Assembly: GCF_017315985.1 (NCBI RefSeq)
Contig: NZ_JAFLVR010000035.1
Coordinates: forward strand, 1-64,000
Length of the DNA stretch: 64,000 nucleotides
Direction: 5' to 3'
Source: Candidatus Enterococcus murrayae
GTDB taxonomy: Bacteria; Bacillota; Bacilli; Lactobacillales; Enterococcaceae
A program made the position numbers and the translations under genes. Below are positions 25,529 to 32,933 of the stretch, in pieces; the first letter of the stretch is position 1, and each line of letters begins with the position of its first letter. Under the pieces are notes generated by a model. That model made no database searches. It was not told where the DNA came from and saw nothing but the letters and a program-made list of their open reading frames with translations.

Positions 25529-26002
25529 CTACAAAGACAGTTGCCAAACTCCAAAAAAATACGGAATAAAGGTGCACAACAAGGAAATGCCGAGCATTGG
25601 CAGAAGGCTTCTTCTAACAAAATAATCCTTGGAAAGCATGCGATACTGAACTTGTTTGATTTTATGAACAAAGCCAAATAATATGCAATAAAATAAAAGG
25701 CTGTATATTTCAAAAGTTGATTTACCGATTATTGCAACTACATATTGGTTCTTCGGACAAATGTTCTGAAGTAACTCTGTTGGTAAAATGTTCGGGAGCA
25801 GCCACCGAACAATGATCAATAGCAAAATGATACAGACGCTGATCAGGATTGTTTCCATAACCATTTTTTTCTCTTGCTCACTAGTTACACGTCTCGTTAT
25901 CATTCTTTTCAATGAATACCAAAAGGGAACAACGGAAATCAAACCTAAAATGACTATCGGAAAAAAGATAAAGTTTATTACTAATTTCACAATCATCTCC
26001 AT
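25529..26002 (-). CDS. Small membrane protein, paralogue 1 of a tandem triplet
   Basis: 157-aa membrane protein, first of the three. Motifs: TSEQEKKMVMETILIS after TM1, IIVRWLLPNILP, YSLLFYCILFGFVHKIKQVQYRML and a C-terminal LLPMLGISLLCTFIPYFFG. The start at 26002 is fixed by SD GAAGGAGAA 6 bp upstream; an earlier ATG at 26023 is followed by that SD. Its promoter has two matched palindromes. Function unknown; the neighbouring exporter hints at envelope stress. Confidence 0.75.
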   Translation of the reverse strand: MEMIVKLVINFIFFPIVILGLISVVPFWYSLKRMITRRVTSEQEKKMVMETILISVCIILLLIIVRWLLPNILPTELLQNICPKNQYVVAIIGKSTFEIYSLLFYCILFGFVHKIKQVQYRMLSKDYFVRRSLLPMLGISLLCTFIPYFFGVWQLSL

Positions 26003-26046
26003 AAATGATTCTCCTTCAATCAAATTTTTTTCTAACTCACCATTAC

Positions 26047-26106
26047 GTAAAGATATCTTTACAAAAATTCTACTACTCTCCTGCTCATAAGTAAAGTTAT
26101 CTTTAC
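26047..26106 (-). promoter_or_regulatory. Promoter with two GTAAAG-N4-CTTTAC palindromes
   Basis: Two 16-bp palindromes, GTAAAGATATCTTTAC (26047-26062) and GTAAAGTTATCTTTAC (26091-26106), are centred 44 bp apart. Between and partly inside them is a minus-strand promoter: -35 TTTACT (26095-26090), 17 bp, -10 TAGAAT (26072-26067). The upstream palindrome overlaps the -35 and the downstream one covers the likely start site, the layout of a repressor binding two operators. Confidence 0.75.
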
Positions 26107-26118
26107 GACATCAGATAA

Positions 26119-26160
26119 AAAAAGCTAAGCACCAACTATTAAAGTCACTGCTTAGCTTTT
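26119..26160 (-). terminator. Terminator of the D-cysteine desulfhydrase-like gene
   Basis: Stem AAAGCTAAGCA / TGCTTAGCTTT with a 17-nt loop and T-rich tail on the minus strand, about 120 bp after the stop codon of the gene that starts at 27335. The 26161-26282 stretch between holds nothing else recognisable. Confidence 0.75.
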
Positions 26161-26282
26161 GAGTATAGAGCCGCCTAAGATGGATCACGGACTATTATTT
26201 TCTGATTGGATAAACTGTTCCTTTTCAATTTACTGCTCGTAAAATCTGGCCAAGCGTTCCACTAATATAGTCGAACACGGAA

Positions 26283-27335
26283 CTACTTATCCAACAAATC
26301 TCCTAAGATTTCTTTTTCCGCAAATAAAGCGGTGGCACCCCCTGTGTGCAAGAAAATAACTGAACTATTTTGTGGAATAATTCCTTTATCGACATAATCC
26401 AGCAAGCCGGCAAAAGCCTTGCCGGAATAGACCGGATCTAAAAATAAGCCTTCCTCTCGTGCCAACACACGAATCGCATCATTCCCCTTATCGCTTGGCA
26501 TTTCATATCCAGGTTGATAATAGCTGTTATCATGTTCAAAGTCATCCGCTGTCAGGCGCTCTTCTAGACCCAACAGCGCTAAACTCTTATTCGCTAACAT
26601 GGCCGAATTTTCTAAATAGCTCCTATCATGCCCAATCACATCAAAGGATAAAATCCGCATGGGGTGATTCAGCAGCTTCTTGCCTGCCACTAGGCCTGCC
26701 ATCGTTCCGCCAGAACCGGTCGCATGCACCAAATAATCAAACTGCTGTTCAGCCGCTTCAGCCTGTTCCGCCATTTCTATGAAACCCTCAATAAAACCAG
26801 TTGTCCCGATCGGACTCGCGCCGCCCATCGGAATCTCATAGCAATTATGCCCTGCTTCTATTAGGCGCTTCATGTGCTCGCGAGCCAGTTGGACTGAACG
26901 TGCATCTACCTCAGCATCAGATTCGCCGGGATTTTTCAGAATAACATGGACCTCTGCACCTAAAATTTTATCCAGTAGTAGATTGCTTCGAAGATCCTTT
27001 TCATCTGGTTCAACGTATGCTACTAAGTATAGGATAGGTGTTAAGCCCTCTTTTCGACAGGCCTCCACTGTTTGCATCGCATGATTGGATTGTGTCGCGC
27101 CAAACGTAAAAATGTATTCTGCACCTTGTTCTTTCGCATCACCGATCAGATACTCGAGTTTTCTGATTTTGTTTCCGCCAAATAAGCTTTGTCCTGAAAA
27201 ATCCTCTCGCTTAATAAACAAATTGATTCCCAGCCTTTTCGACAAATTCTCAAGCCGATAAAACGGCGTGGGATAAAAGCCCAGACTTGCCTTGGGTTTT
27301 TGCTTCAACAATTGCTTTACACCTGTAGTTTCCAT
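26283..27335 (-). CDS. PLP-dependent D-cysteine desulfhydrase / ACC deaminase-family enzyme
   Basis: Fold-type II PLP enzyme of 350 aa. FGGNKIRKLEYLIGDA holds the PLP lysine, QSNHAMQT the serine/asparagine pair facing it, and GSGGTMAGL the phosphate-binding glycine loop. The family includes D-cysteine desulfhydrase (DcyD), ACC deaminase and L-cysteate sulfo-lyase; they differ in a few active-site residues that I cannot assign safely. DcyD activity, giving pyruvate, H2S and ammonia, is the best guess. It is transcribed alone. Confidence 0.85.
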   Translation of the reverse strand: METTGVKQLLKQKPKASLGFYPTPFYRLENLSKRLGINLFIKREDFSGQSLFGGNKIRKLEYLIGDAKEQGAEYIFTFGATQSNHAMQTVEACRKEGLTPILYLVAYVEPDEKDLRSNLLLDKILGAEVHVILKNPGESDAEVDARSVQLAREHMKRLIEAGHNCYEIPMGGASPIGTTGFIEGFIEMAEQAEAAEQQFDYLVHATGSGGTMAGLVAGKKLLNHPMRILSFDVIGHDRSYLENSAMLANKSLALLGLEERLTADDFEHDNSYYQPGYEMPSDKGNDAIRVLAREEGLFLDPVYSGKAFAGLLDYVDKGIIPQNSSVIFLHTGGATALFAEKEILGDLLDK

Positions 27336-27423
27336 TGCGATCCTCCTAGCTTAGCTCTCTTCTATTTTCTAGTATATAGCACCTATCATCATAAGTGCAT
27401 ACCAATCCCATTTTTTGAGACAC

Positions 27424-27468
27424 AAAAAAACGTCCCATCAGCAAAACTGCCAATGAAACGTCTTCTTT
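27424..27468 (-). terminator. Terminator after tRNA-Glu
   Basis: Minus-strand hairpin with an ACGT...ACGT base and a CAG/CTG top around loop TTTTG, slightly mismatched, followed by TTTTTTT, 9 bp after the tRNA 3' end. Confidence 0.7.
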
Positions 27469-27476
27469 TTACTATA

Positions 27477-27548
27477 TAACCCGTACGGGATTTGAACCCG
27501 TGTCTCCGCGCTGAGAACGCAGCGTCTTGACCCCTTGACTAACGGGTT
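27477..27548 (-). tRNA. tRNA-Glu (anticodon CUC)
   Basis: 72-nt cloverleaf on the minus strand. Acceptor AACCCGT pairs with ACGGGTT (7 bp), discriminator A. The anticodon stem is CTGCG / CGCGG (one G-U pair), the loop TTCTCAG, giving anticodon CTC with U33 in place. The T arm is CGGG-TTCAAAT-CCCG. CCA is not encoded. It reads GAG codons; a tRNA-Glu(UUC) for both codons is expected elsewhere. Confidence 0.93.
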
Positions 27549-27654
27549 AGGATTTCCTCAACAGAAAATAGTATACTGCTAAATCTTTTTTTTAGAAAGG
27601 ATTTGCACTTTGTTTTTGCGAATAATTAAATATGTGTTTATTTGACCATTCATG

Positions 27655-27682
27655 TTGTTTATATGCTTATTACGTGTATAAT
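27655..27682 (+). promoter_or_regulatory. Promoter of the ccpN-ppsR-fbp cluster
   Basis: -35 TTGTTT (27655-27660), 16 bp, -10 TATAAT (27677-27682), about 110 bp upstream of the ccpN-like start. Confidence 0.7.
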
Positions 27683-27791
27683 AGGTTGTGTATTCAAGTC
27701 ACTGCTTTTCAGGTGAAATTGAATGGACCTTGAAAGGAAAAATAAATTCATTTTTTCTCAAAGAAAAACGAATGTATCACTAGGAGGACCT

Positions 27792-28421
27792 ATGAATCTA
27801 TCACAAAGGCAAGAGAAAATCATCGAGATCGTCAAACGCGATCAACCGCTAAGCGGCGAAAAAATCGCCGATCATCTGGGGATCTCACATGCTACTTTAC
27901 GAACCGACCTCTCCTTCCTAACAATGGCAGGTATTTTAGAAGCCAGTCCTAAAGTCGGCTATACCTATACAGGTGTCGGCATCGAGCAGTTCCTGTTCGA
28001 TAAAATCTTTTCTGTAAAAGTCGAAGAAATCATGCTGTCGCCTTTATTGACACCGCAGGATACCTCGATCCATGATGCGATCACCAATATGTTCATGTAT
28101 GATGTCGGCTCGATTTATGTAACGGACAAAGAGCAGCATCTAGTTGGACTATTGTCTCGTAAGGATTTACTGAGGGCATCGTTAAACAGCAACCTGCAAA
28201 ACACACCTGTCGCAGTCGTAATGACGCGTGCGCCACATCTGCGAACCTGCACAAAGGATTACACGATCTTGGAAGCTGGTGCTGTTTTATTGGACTATCA
28301 GGTAGATTCGCTACCAGTAGTTAGTGAAGAAGATCCAAAGAAAGTGATTGGAAAAATCACGAAATCACGGATTTTTAATTACATCATGCAGCAAGCCAAA
28401 CAAACTGAAACCAATCGATAG
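27792..28421 (+). CDS. ccpN: CcpN-like HTH-CBS regulator of gluconeogenesis
   Basis: Regulator of about 209 aa. N-terminal HTH (residues about 3-60: LSQRQEKIIEIVKRDQPLSG, then HLGISHATLRTDLSFL) is followed by two CBS domains (about 80-200), which bind adenine nucleotides. This is the layout of B. subtilis CcpN, the repressor of gapB and pckA on glucose. The start at 27792 is fixed by AGGAGG; the frame extends further upstream without an SD. It lies 11 bp before ppsR, the same pairing as ccpN-yqfL in Bacillus. Confidence 0.92.
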   Translation: MNLSQRQEKIIEIVKRDQPLSGEKIADHLGISHATLRTDLSFLTMAGILEASPKVGYTYTGVGIEQFLFDKIFSVKVEEIMLSPLLTPQDTSIHDAITNMFMYDVGSIYVTDKEQHLVGLLSRKDLLRASLNSNLQNTPVAVVMTRAPHLRTCTKDYTILEAGAVLLDYQVDSLPVVSEEDPKKVIGKITKSRIFNYIMQQAKQTETNR

Positions 28422-28432
28422 GAGCGAAAAAA

Positions 28433-29245
28433 ATGAAAAAAAGTGTACCATTATACATGATCTCTGATTCAGTCGGCGAGACTTCGCTGAAATTAGTAAA
28501 TGCCGCCGCAGCTCAATTCCCTACAGTGGATTTTGATTTGTCTTACCGTTTCCCTTTTACTAAAGACGAGGAGGAACTGAAAAGTATTCTTAGCGATGCA
28601 TTGAAAGACAGTGCTGTTGTGGTGACCACTCTAGTCAGCGACAACTTGACTCAAATCGTCGAGGACTTCGCTGAAAGAACTGGTCTGCAATACATTAATT
28701 TAATGAGCCAATTCATGGATATCGTTCACCAAAAAACCGGTGTCGCTCCATTGCAACAAGCCGGTGTTGTGCACAAATTGAATCAAGAGTACTTTGACCG
28801 TGTTGCCGCGATCGAGTTCGCTGTGAAATATGATGATGGAAAAGATGCAAAGGGCTTTTTAGAAGCAGATCTTGTATTATTGGGGATCTCACGTACTTCT
28901 AAGACCCCTCTAAGCATGTATTTAGCGAATAATCGTATCAAGGTGGCGAACCTGCCATTGATTCCGGAGGTCCCATTACCTGAACAAATCAAAGCGGTAC
29001 CAAAGGACAAGATCGTTGGTTTAGTGATCGAACCGGAAGTGCAGAAAAAAATCCGAATGAGCCGATTGAATTCATTGGGGCTAGCTGAAAACTCTCGCTA
29101 CTCAGATATCAATCGTATCAAAGAGGAGCTGGATTATGCCCTAGGCGTTTACGATGAGTTGGGGGCCTTCACACTGGATGTTACCAATAAATCGATCGAA
29201 GAATCAGCAACCTTGATTTGCGAGCATTTAGACAACTTCTTATAA
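28433..29245 (+). CDS. ppsR: PpsR/PDRP-family kinase and pyrophosphorylase (first copy)
   Basis: DUF299-family bifunctional regulatory enzyme, 270 aa. Such proteins phosphorylate (with ADP) and dephosphorylate (with Pi) a threonine in pyruvate phosphate dikinase or PEP synthase. Family segments: ISDSVGETSLKLVNAAAAQF at the N-terminus, KYDDGKDAKGFLEADLVLLG, the P-loop-like GISRTSKTPLSMYLA, and NLPLIPEVPLP. It is coupled to the ccpN-like gene and precedes fbp, placing it in control of the glycolysis/gluconeogenesis switch. A paralogue lies at 52.7 kb. Confidence 0.94.
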   Translation: MKKSVPLYMISDSVGETSLKLVNAAAAQFPTVDFDLSYRFPFTKDEEELKSILSDALKDSAVVVTTLVSDNLTQIVEDFAERTGLQYINLMSQFMDIVHQKTGVAPLQQAGVVHKLNQEYFDRVAAIEFAVKYDDGKDAKGFLEADLVLLGISRTSKTPLSMYLANNRIKVANLPLIPEVPLPEQIKAVPKDKIVGLVIEPEVQKKIRMSRLNSLGLAENSRYSDINRIKEELDYALGVYDELGAFTLDVTNKSIEESATLICEHLDNFL

Positions 29246-29247
29246 AA

Positions 29248-29331
29248 ATGGATACAATTTTGAGAGAACTGCCACTGAAGAATTATTTAGCAGAAATGAG
29301 CCGCAGTATGAAAATCAAATCATTACTATAA
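29248..29331 (+). CDS. Possible 27-aa ORF between ppsR and fbp
   Basis: An ORF MDTILRELPLKNYLAEMSRS.. fills the gap almost exactly, from 2 bp after the ppsR stop to 15 bp before the fbp start. There is no clear SD, so it would depend on coupling to ppsR. It may be chance. Confidence 0.25.
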   Translation: MDTILRELPLKNYLAEMSRSMKIKSLL

Positions 29332-29346
29332 ATAAGGAGCAGATTT

Positions 29347-31299
29347 ATGCTATCGACCCGTGAGAAGTACTATCAAATGTTGGAGAAAGAATTTAGTACC
29401 AAGGAGGCGGTCATGACCGAGTTGATCAACTTAGAAGCTATCATGCATCTGCCCAAAGGAACCGAACTTTACATCAGTGATATTCATGGGGAGTTTACTG
29501 CCTTTGATCACATTTTGCGTACTGGCGCTGGTAATATCAAAGAAAAAATCAGTTTGCTCTTCGGTGACCGTTTGACAGAACATGAAAAAGACAAATTGAC
29601 GATCCTTGTAGCTTATCCGCGAGAATCGTTGGATGATAAAGACTTTTATGCTTATCGTGATTGTTCCTGGTATCGAAAAAAGATCCGTCAGCTATTAGAA
29701 CTGCTGGCCTTTTGCTCCACTAAGTATACTCGTTCAAAGGTCCGAAAGGCCTTGCCCAAACAATACATGTATATCATTGAAGAATTGATGTACACGGATA
29801 CGAATTATTCCGATAAGGCTGCCTACTTCGACCAGATTTTAGCACATCTGCTTGATTTAGAGCAGGGCAGACCTTTTATCATTGCTTTATGCCAAAGTAT
29901 TCAACGATTAGTCGTCGATCATCTGCATGTTGTCGGTGATATCTATGACCGTGGTCCTGAGGCTGATAAAATCATGGATAAGTTGTGTCGACACCCTTCT
30001 GTCGATATTCAATGGGGCAACCATGACATTTTATGGATGGGAGCTTACGCTGGTTCTCGTGCCTGTCTGATGACACTGTTGCGGATCGCTGCACGCTATA
30101 ATTATCTGTATGAGATTGAACAAGCCTACGCATTGAACCTTCGTCCGCTGTTCATGTATGCGGAAGAGCATTATCAAAAAAATCCAATTTTTACACCAAA
30201 GGAAAAAAACAGCAGTGCCAGCTACTCTATCGAAAGTTTGGATAGTTTAGAAAAAGTCCATCAGGCCTTGTCGATTATTCAGTTTAAATTAGAAGGTCAA
30301 TTAATCAAACGGCATCCTGATTTTCAAATGGAGGATCGGCTGCTATTTGAAAAGATCGATTATGATAAAGAAACGATTCAACTAGCTGGAAAAGAATATC
30401 CTTTACAAGGAGCCTGCTTCCAGACCCTGAAAAAAGATGTTCATCAGCTGACCGAACAGGAAGAATATGTAGTGGATACCTTACTGACCTCTTTCCAGCA
30501 ATCAGCAAAAATGCAGGAGCATATGCAGCTGCTTTTGGATAAGGGCTCGATGTATCTGGTCTATAACCAGCATCTGCTCTTTCACGGCTGTCTGCCATTA
30601 AAAGCAGACGGCAGCTTTCTTCCGCTTAACATCGCCGGTAAGGATTATGGTGGAAAGGACCTTTTGAACTTCTTTGAAGAGCAGATTCGTTCAGGCTGTC
30701 AAAGTCAAGAAAAGGACAGTTCTGCTGCGGATTGGATCTGGTATTGCTGGACCGGTAAGATTTCACCGCAGTTTGGTAAAAGTGCGATGACCACTTTCGA
30801 ACGGTATTTCATTGCTGACAAAACGACTCATAAAGAAATCAAAAATCCTTACTATCAATTTCGGGATACTCATGAGACGTGTCAAATGATCCTTGAGGAG
30901 TTCGCTTTGTATTCGCCAAATTCTCGCATTATCAACGGCCACACCCCAGTGAAGGTCAAGAGCGGCGAATCGCCTATCAAAGGAGAAGGCATGCTGTTCG
31001 TGATCGATGGCGGGTTATCAAAGGCTTATCAAAAAACGACGGGAATCGCAGGTTATTCACTGCTGAATAATTCTTATGGCTTCCAGCTCGTCACGCACGA
31101 TCCTTTTGAATCGGTGAAGAATCTATTAGATAAGCAGGCCGATGAGACTTCCTTGAAGCGAGTGATCGACAAAGACCTGAAGCGTATTCTCATCAAGGAT
31201 ACGACAGTTGGTGACAGCCTCGAGGAACAGATTGAAAATCTGACCGGCTTACTAAATTATCAAGATAAAAATGACAACACGGGTCCCATCAGCAATTGA
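29347..31299 (+). CDS. fbp: Fructose-1,6-bisphosphatase, class III
   Basis: Class III FBPase of 650 aa, the Firmicute enzyme that hydrolyses fructose 1,6-bisphosphate in gluconeogenesis. It is a calcineurin-type metallophosphatase; the metal motifs are YISDIHGEFTAF, HVVGDIYDRGPEAD, QWGNHDILWMG and RIINGHTPVK, and the C-terminal FVIDGGLSKAYQKTTG completes the domain. SD AAGGAGC. It follows ccpN and ppsR on the same strand, so the three probably work as a gluconeogenic control unit. It ends in an intrinsic terminator that overlaps its last codons. Confidence 0.96.
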   Translation: MLSTREKYYQMLEKEFSTKEAVMTELINLEAIMHLPKGTELYISDIHGEFTAFDHILRTGAGNIKEKISLLFGDRLTEHEKDKLTILVAYPRESLDDKDFYAYRDCSWYRKKIRQLLELLAFCSTKYTRSKVRKALPKQYMYIIEELMYTDTNYSDKAAYFDQILAHLLDLEQGRPFIIALCQSIQRLVVDHLHVVGDIYDRGPEADKIMDKLCRHPSVDIQWGNHDILWMGAYAGSRACLMTLLRIAARYNYLYEIEQAYALNLRPLFMYAEEHYQKNPIFTPKEKNSSASYSIESLDSLEKVHQALSIIQFKLEGQLIKRHPDFQMEDRLLFEKIDYDKETIQLAGKEYPLQGACFQTLKKDVHQLTEQEEYVVDTLLTSFQQSAKMQEHMQLLLDKGSMYLVYNQHLLFHGCLPLKADGSFLPLNIAGKDYGGKDLLNFFEEQIRSGCQSQEKDSSAADWIWYCWTGKISPQFGKSAMTTFERYFIADKTTHKEIKNPYYQFRDTHETCQMILEEFALYSPNSRIINGHTPVKVKSGESPIKGEGMLFVIDGGLSKAYQKTTGIAGYSLLNNSYGFQLVTHDPFESVKNLLDKQADETSLKRVIDKDLKRILIKDTTVGDSLEEQIENLTGLLNYQDKNDNTGPISN

Positions 31300-31316
31300 T
31301 GACGCCCGTGTTTTTC
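31276..31316 (+). terminator. Terminator overlapping the fbp 3' end
   Basis: Stem AACACGGG / CCCGTGTT with an inner CATCA/TGATG pairing, followed by TTTTTCT. The left arm is inside the last fbp codons. Confidence 0.85.
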
Positions 31317-31341
31317 TGTATAGTGGTATCGAGGTGAAAAA

Positions 31342-32283
31342 ATGATTTCCGCATATATCAATATTTTGTTTATTTTTGTTTTGATGTTTATCGGCTACTT
31401 TTTGACGTATAAGCAATGGTTCTCGAATCAAATCGGGGACGCGTTTTCAAAGCTGGTCCTGCAGATCGCTTTGCCCTGCAACATGTTTTTGACGATCACC
31501 AAAAATTTCTCTCGTTCAGAATTTCTCCAGTTGGTTGGGGGAACCGTTATTCCGCTCCTTTCGATGCTGCTGACTTTTGCCATCAGCTTTGCCTACCGGC
31601 GGATTTTTCAAATCACGCCAGCTCGTAAAGGAATCTTCACTACAATGTTTACCTGCTCCAACACGATTTTTATCGGCTTGCCGATCAACTTGGCGATTTT
31701 CGGTGAACAGGCTGTTCCTTATGTCCTGCTCTATTACATCGTGAACACGACGCTCTTTTGGACATTGGGGATCTACTTTATCGCTAGCGACAATCCCCAA
31801 ATTGAGCAAGCGAAGGTCAGCTTTCATTTAGTCCCGATTCTGAAGAAAATTTTTTCTCCGGCGTTGATGGGCTTTTTGATTGGCCTATGCGCCGTCCTGT
31901 TAAATATCAACGTATCAGATTCCATCGCAACTTTCTTTAGTTACCTCGCGAATTTGACCACTCCTTTATCGATGTTCGTAATCGGGATCATCGTCTACAA
32001 TGTGGGGATCAAAAATTTGCCTCTGAACAAGGATATTATCGGTGTGATCATAGGCCGTTATATCATTTCGCCTTTGATTGTTTGGCTCTTAGGACAATGG
32101 ATCAGCGTACCGCCTTTAATGCTCTCCGTTTTCATTATTCAAGCGGCCATGCCCGTTCAAAATTCTGTGCCGATCCTGGCGCGCTCCTATGACGCCGATC
32201 AGCAATTTGCCGCTTCTTCACTAGGCTATTCTGTACTGCTTTATCTTGCGTATATTCCATTATTATTGAAATTAATTCTTTAA
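31342..32283 (+). CDS. AEC-family transporter (auxin efflux carrier-like)
   Basis: Membrane transporter of 313 aa with about ten TM segments. The pattern of the AEC family is seen: NILFIFVLMFIGYFLTYKQW at the start, LVLQIALPCNMFLTI in TM2, TCSNTIFIGLPINLAIFGEQ, and AAMPVQNSVPILARSY in the second half, where the family's broken helices cross. Bacterial members export or import malate, lactate and related organic acids. No partner gene indicates the substrate. Confidence 0.9.
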   Translation: MISAYINILFIFVLMFIGYFLTYKQWFSNQIGDAFSKLVLQIALPCNMFLTITKNFSRSEFLQLVGGTVIPLLSMLLTFAISFAYRRIFQITPARKGIFTTMFTCSNTIFIGLPINLAIFGEQAVPYVLLYYIVNTTLFWTLGIYFIASDNPQIEQAKVSFHLVPILKKIFSPALMGFLIGLCAVLLNINVSDSIATFFSYLANLTTPLSMFVIGIIVYNVGIKNLPLNKDIIGVIIGRYIISPLIVWLLGQWISVPPLMLSVFIIQAAMPVQNSVPILARSYDADQQFAASSLGYSVLLYLAYIPLLLKLIL

Positions 32284-32325
32284 CAAACAGCCTTCGAGTT
32301 TGCGCTCGAGGGCTGTTTGTTTGTG
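32283..32325. terminator. Bidirectional terminator after the AEC transporter gene
   Basis: Stem AACAAACAGCC / GGCTGTTTGTT with an inner TCGAG/CTCGA pairing, between converging genes. Confidence 0.85.
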
Positions 32326-32332
32326 AAAACTA

Positions 32333-32824
32333 TCAGAGTTCATTTTGCAAATAAGTGTCTGCTTCTTCTCTGGATTTAAAAATAATAATCTCTTTCGTTT
32401 CTTTATACTCGTCTAGTAATCTATAAATTTGCGGCAATTGATCCTTCGCAAAATCAATGATCCATTGCTTAAATTCCTCATCAAATTCTGTCTCTATCCA
32501 CGGCATATCCTCACGAGCTTTACCAATCCGCGATTTTGCCCCCGCAAGACAAACCTCTAGTGGATAATCTAAAAGGAAAACAGTGTCGCATTCCTTCAAA
32601 CGCATTTCAAGCGTGTGCAGGTAATTTCCATCAATGATCCACTCTTCCCGTTTAATTACCTCGGCTAATTGTTGAACAAATAGTTCTCGAGACACGGTTG
32701 TTCGATCTGGTTTATGCCAGAAACGATCTAAATAGTATAAGTGTAATCCAGTTACAGCTCTTAGTTTTCGAGAAAATGTACTTTTCCCTGCCCCGGGACT
32801 TCCGATAACGACTGCCTTAAGCAT
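32333..32824 (-). CDS. Small P-loop kinase (FlaR/topology-modulation-like)
   Basis: Adenylate-kinase-like P-loop protein of 163 aa. Walker A is GSPGAGKSTFSRKL; YYLDRFWHKPDRT and EEWIIDGNYL (with the family's W/G-N motif) and DTVFLLDYP as Walker B follow. These small proteins are often annotated 'DNA topology modulation protein FlaR', but their kinase substrate is unknown. The frame runs 26 codons further upstream; SD AGGAGAGGG before the ATG at 32824 and the position of the Walker A motif decide the start. Confidence 0.88.
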   Translation of the reverse strand: MLKAVVIGSPGAGKSTFSRKLRAVTGLHLYYLDRFWHKPDRTTVSRELFVQQLAEVIKREEWIIDGNYLHTLEMRLKECDTVFLLDYPLEVCLAGAKSRIGKAREDMPWIETEFDEEFKQWIIDFAKDQLPQIYRLLDEYKETKEIIIFKSREEADTYLQNEL

Positions 32825-32867
32825 GGCTTTCCCTCTCCTTTTCGAATTAACGAATGGTATCACGAAA

Positions 32868-32918
32868 CCAAAAACGGTGTCGAGTATTGGTAAATTAGAC
32901 ACTCGACACCGTTTTTAT
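32868..32918 (-). terminator. Terminator of glyQS
   Basis: Perfect 16-bp stem (AAACGGTGTCGAGT plus flanks / ACTCGACACCGTTT) with a 15-nt loop and T run on the minus strand, 16 bp after the glyS stop. A-rich flanks would also let it act on the opposite strand. Confidence 0.92.
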
Positions 32919-32933
32919 AAAATTGCTTTTATT

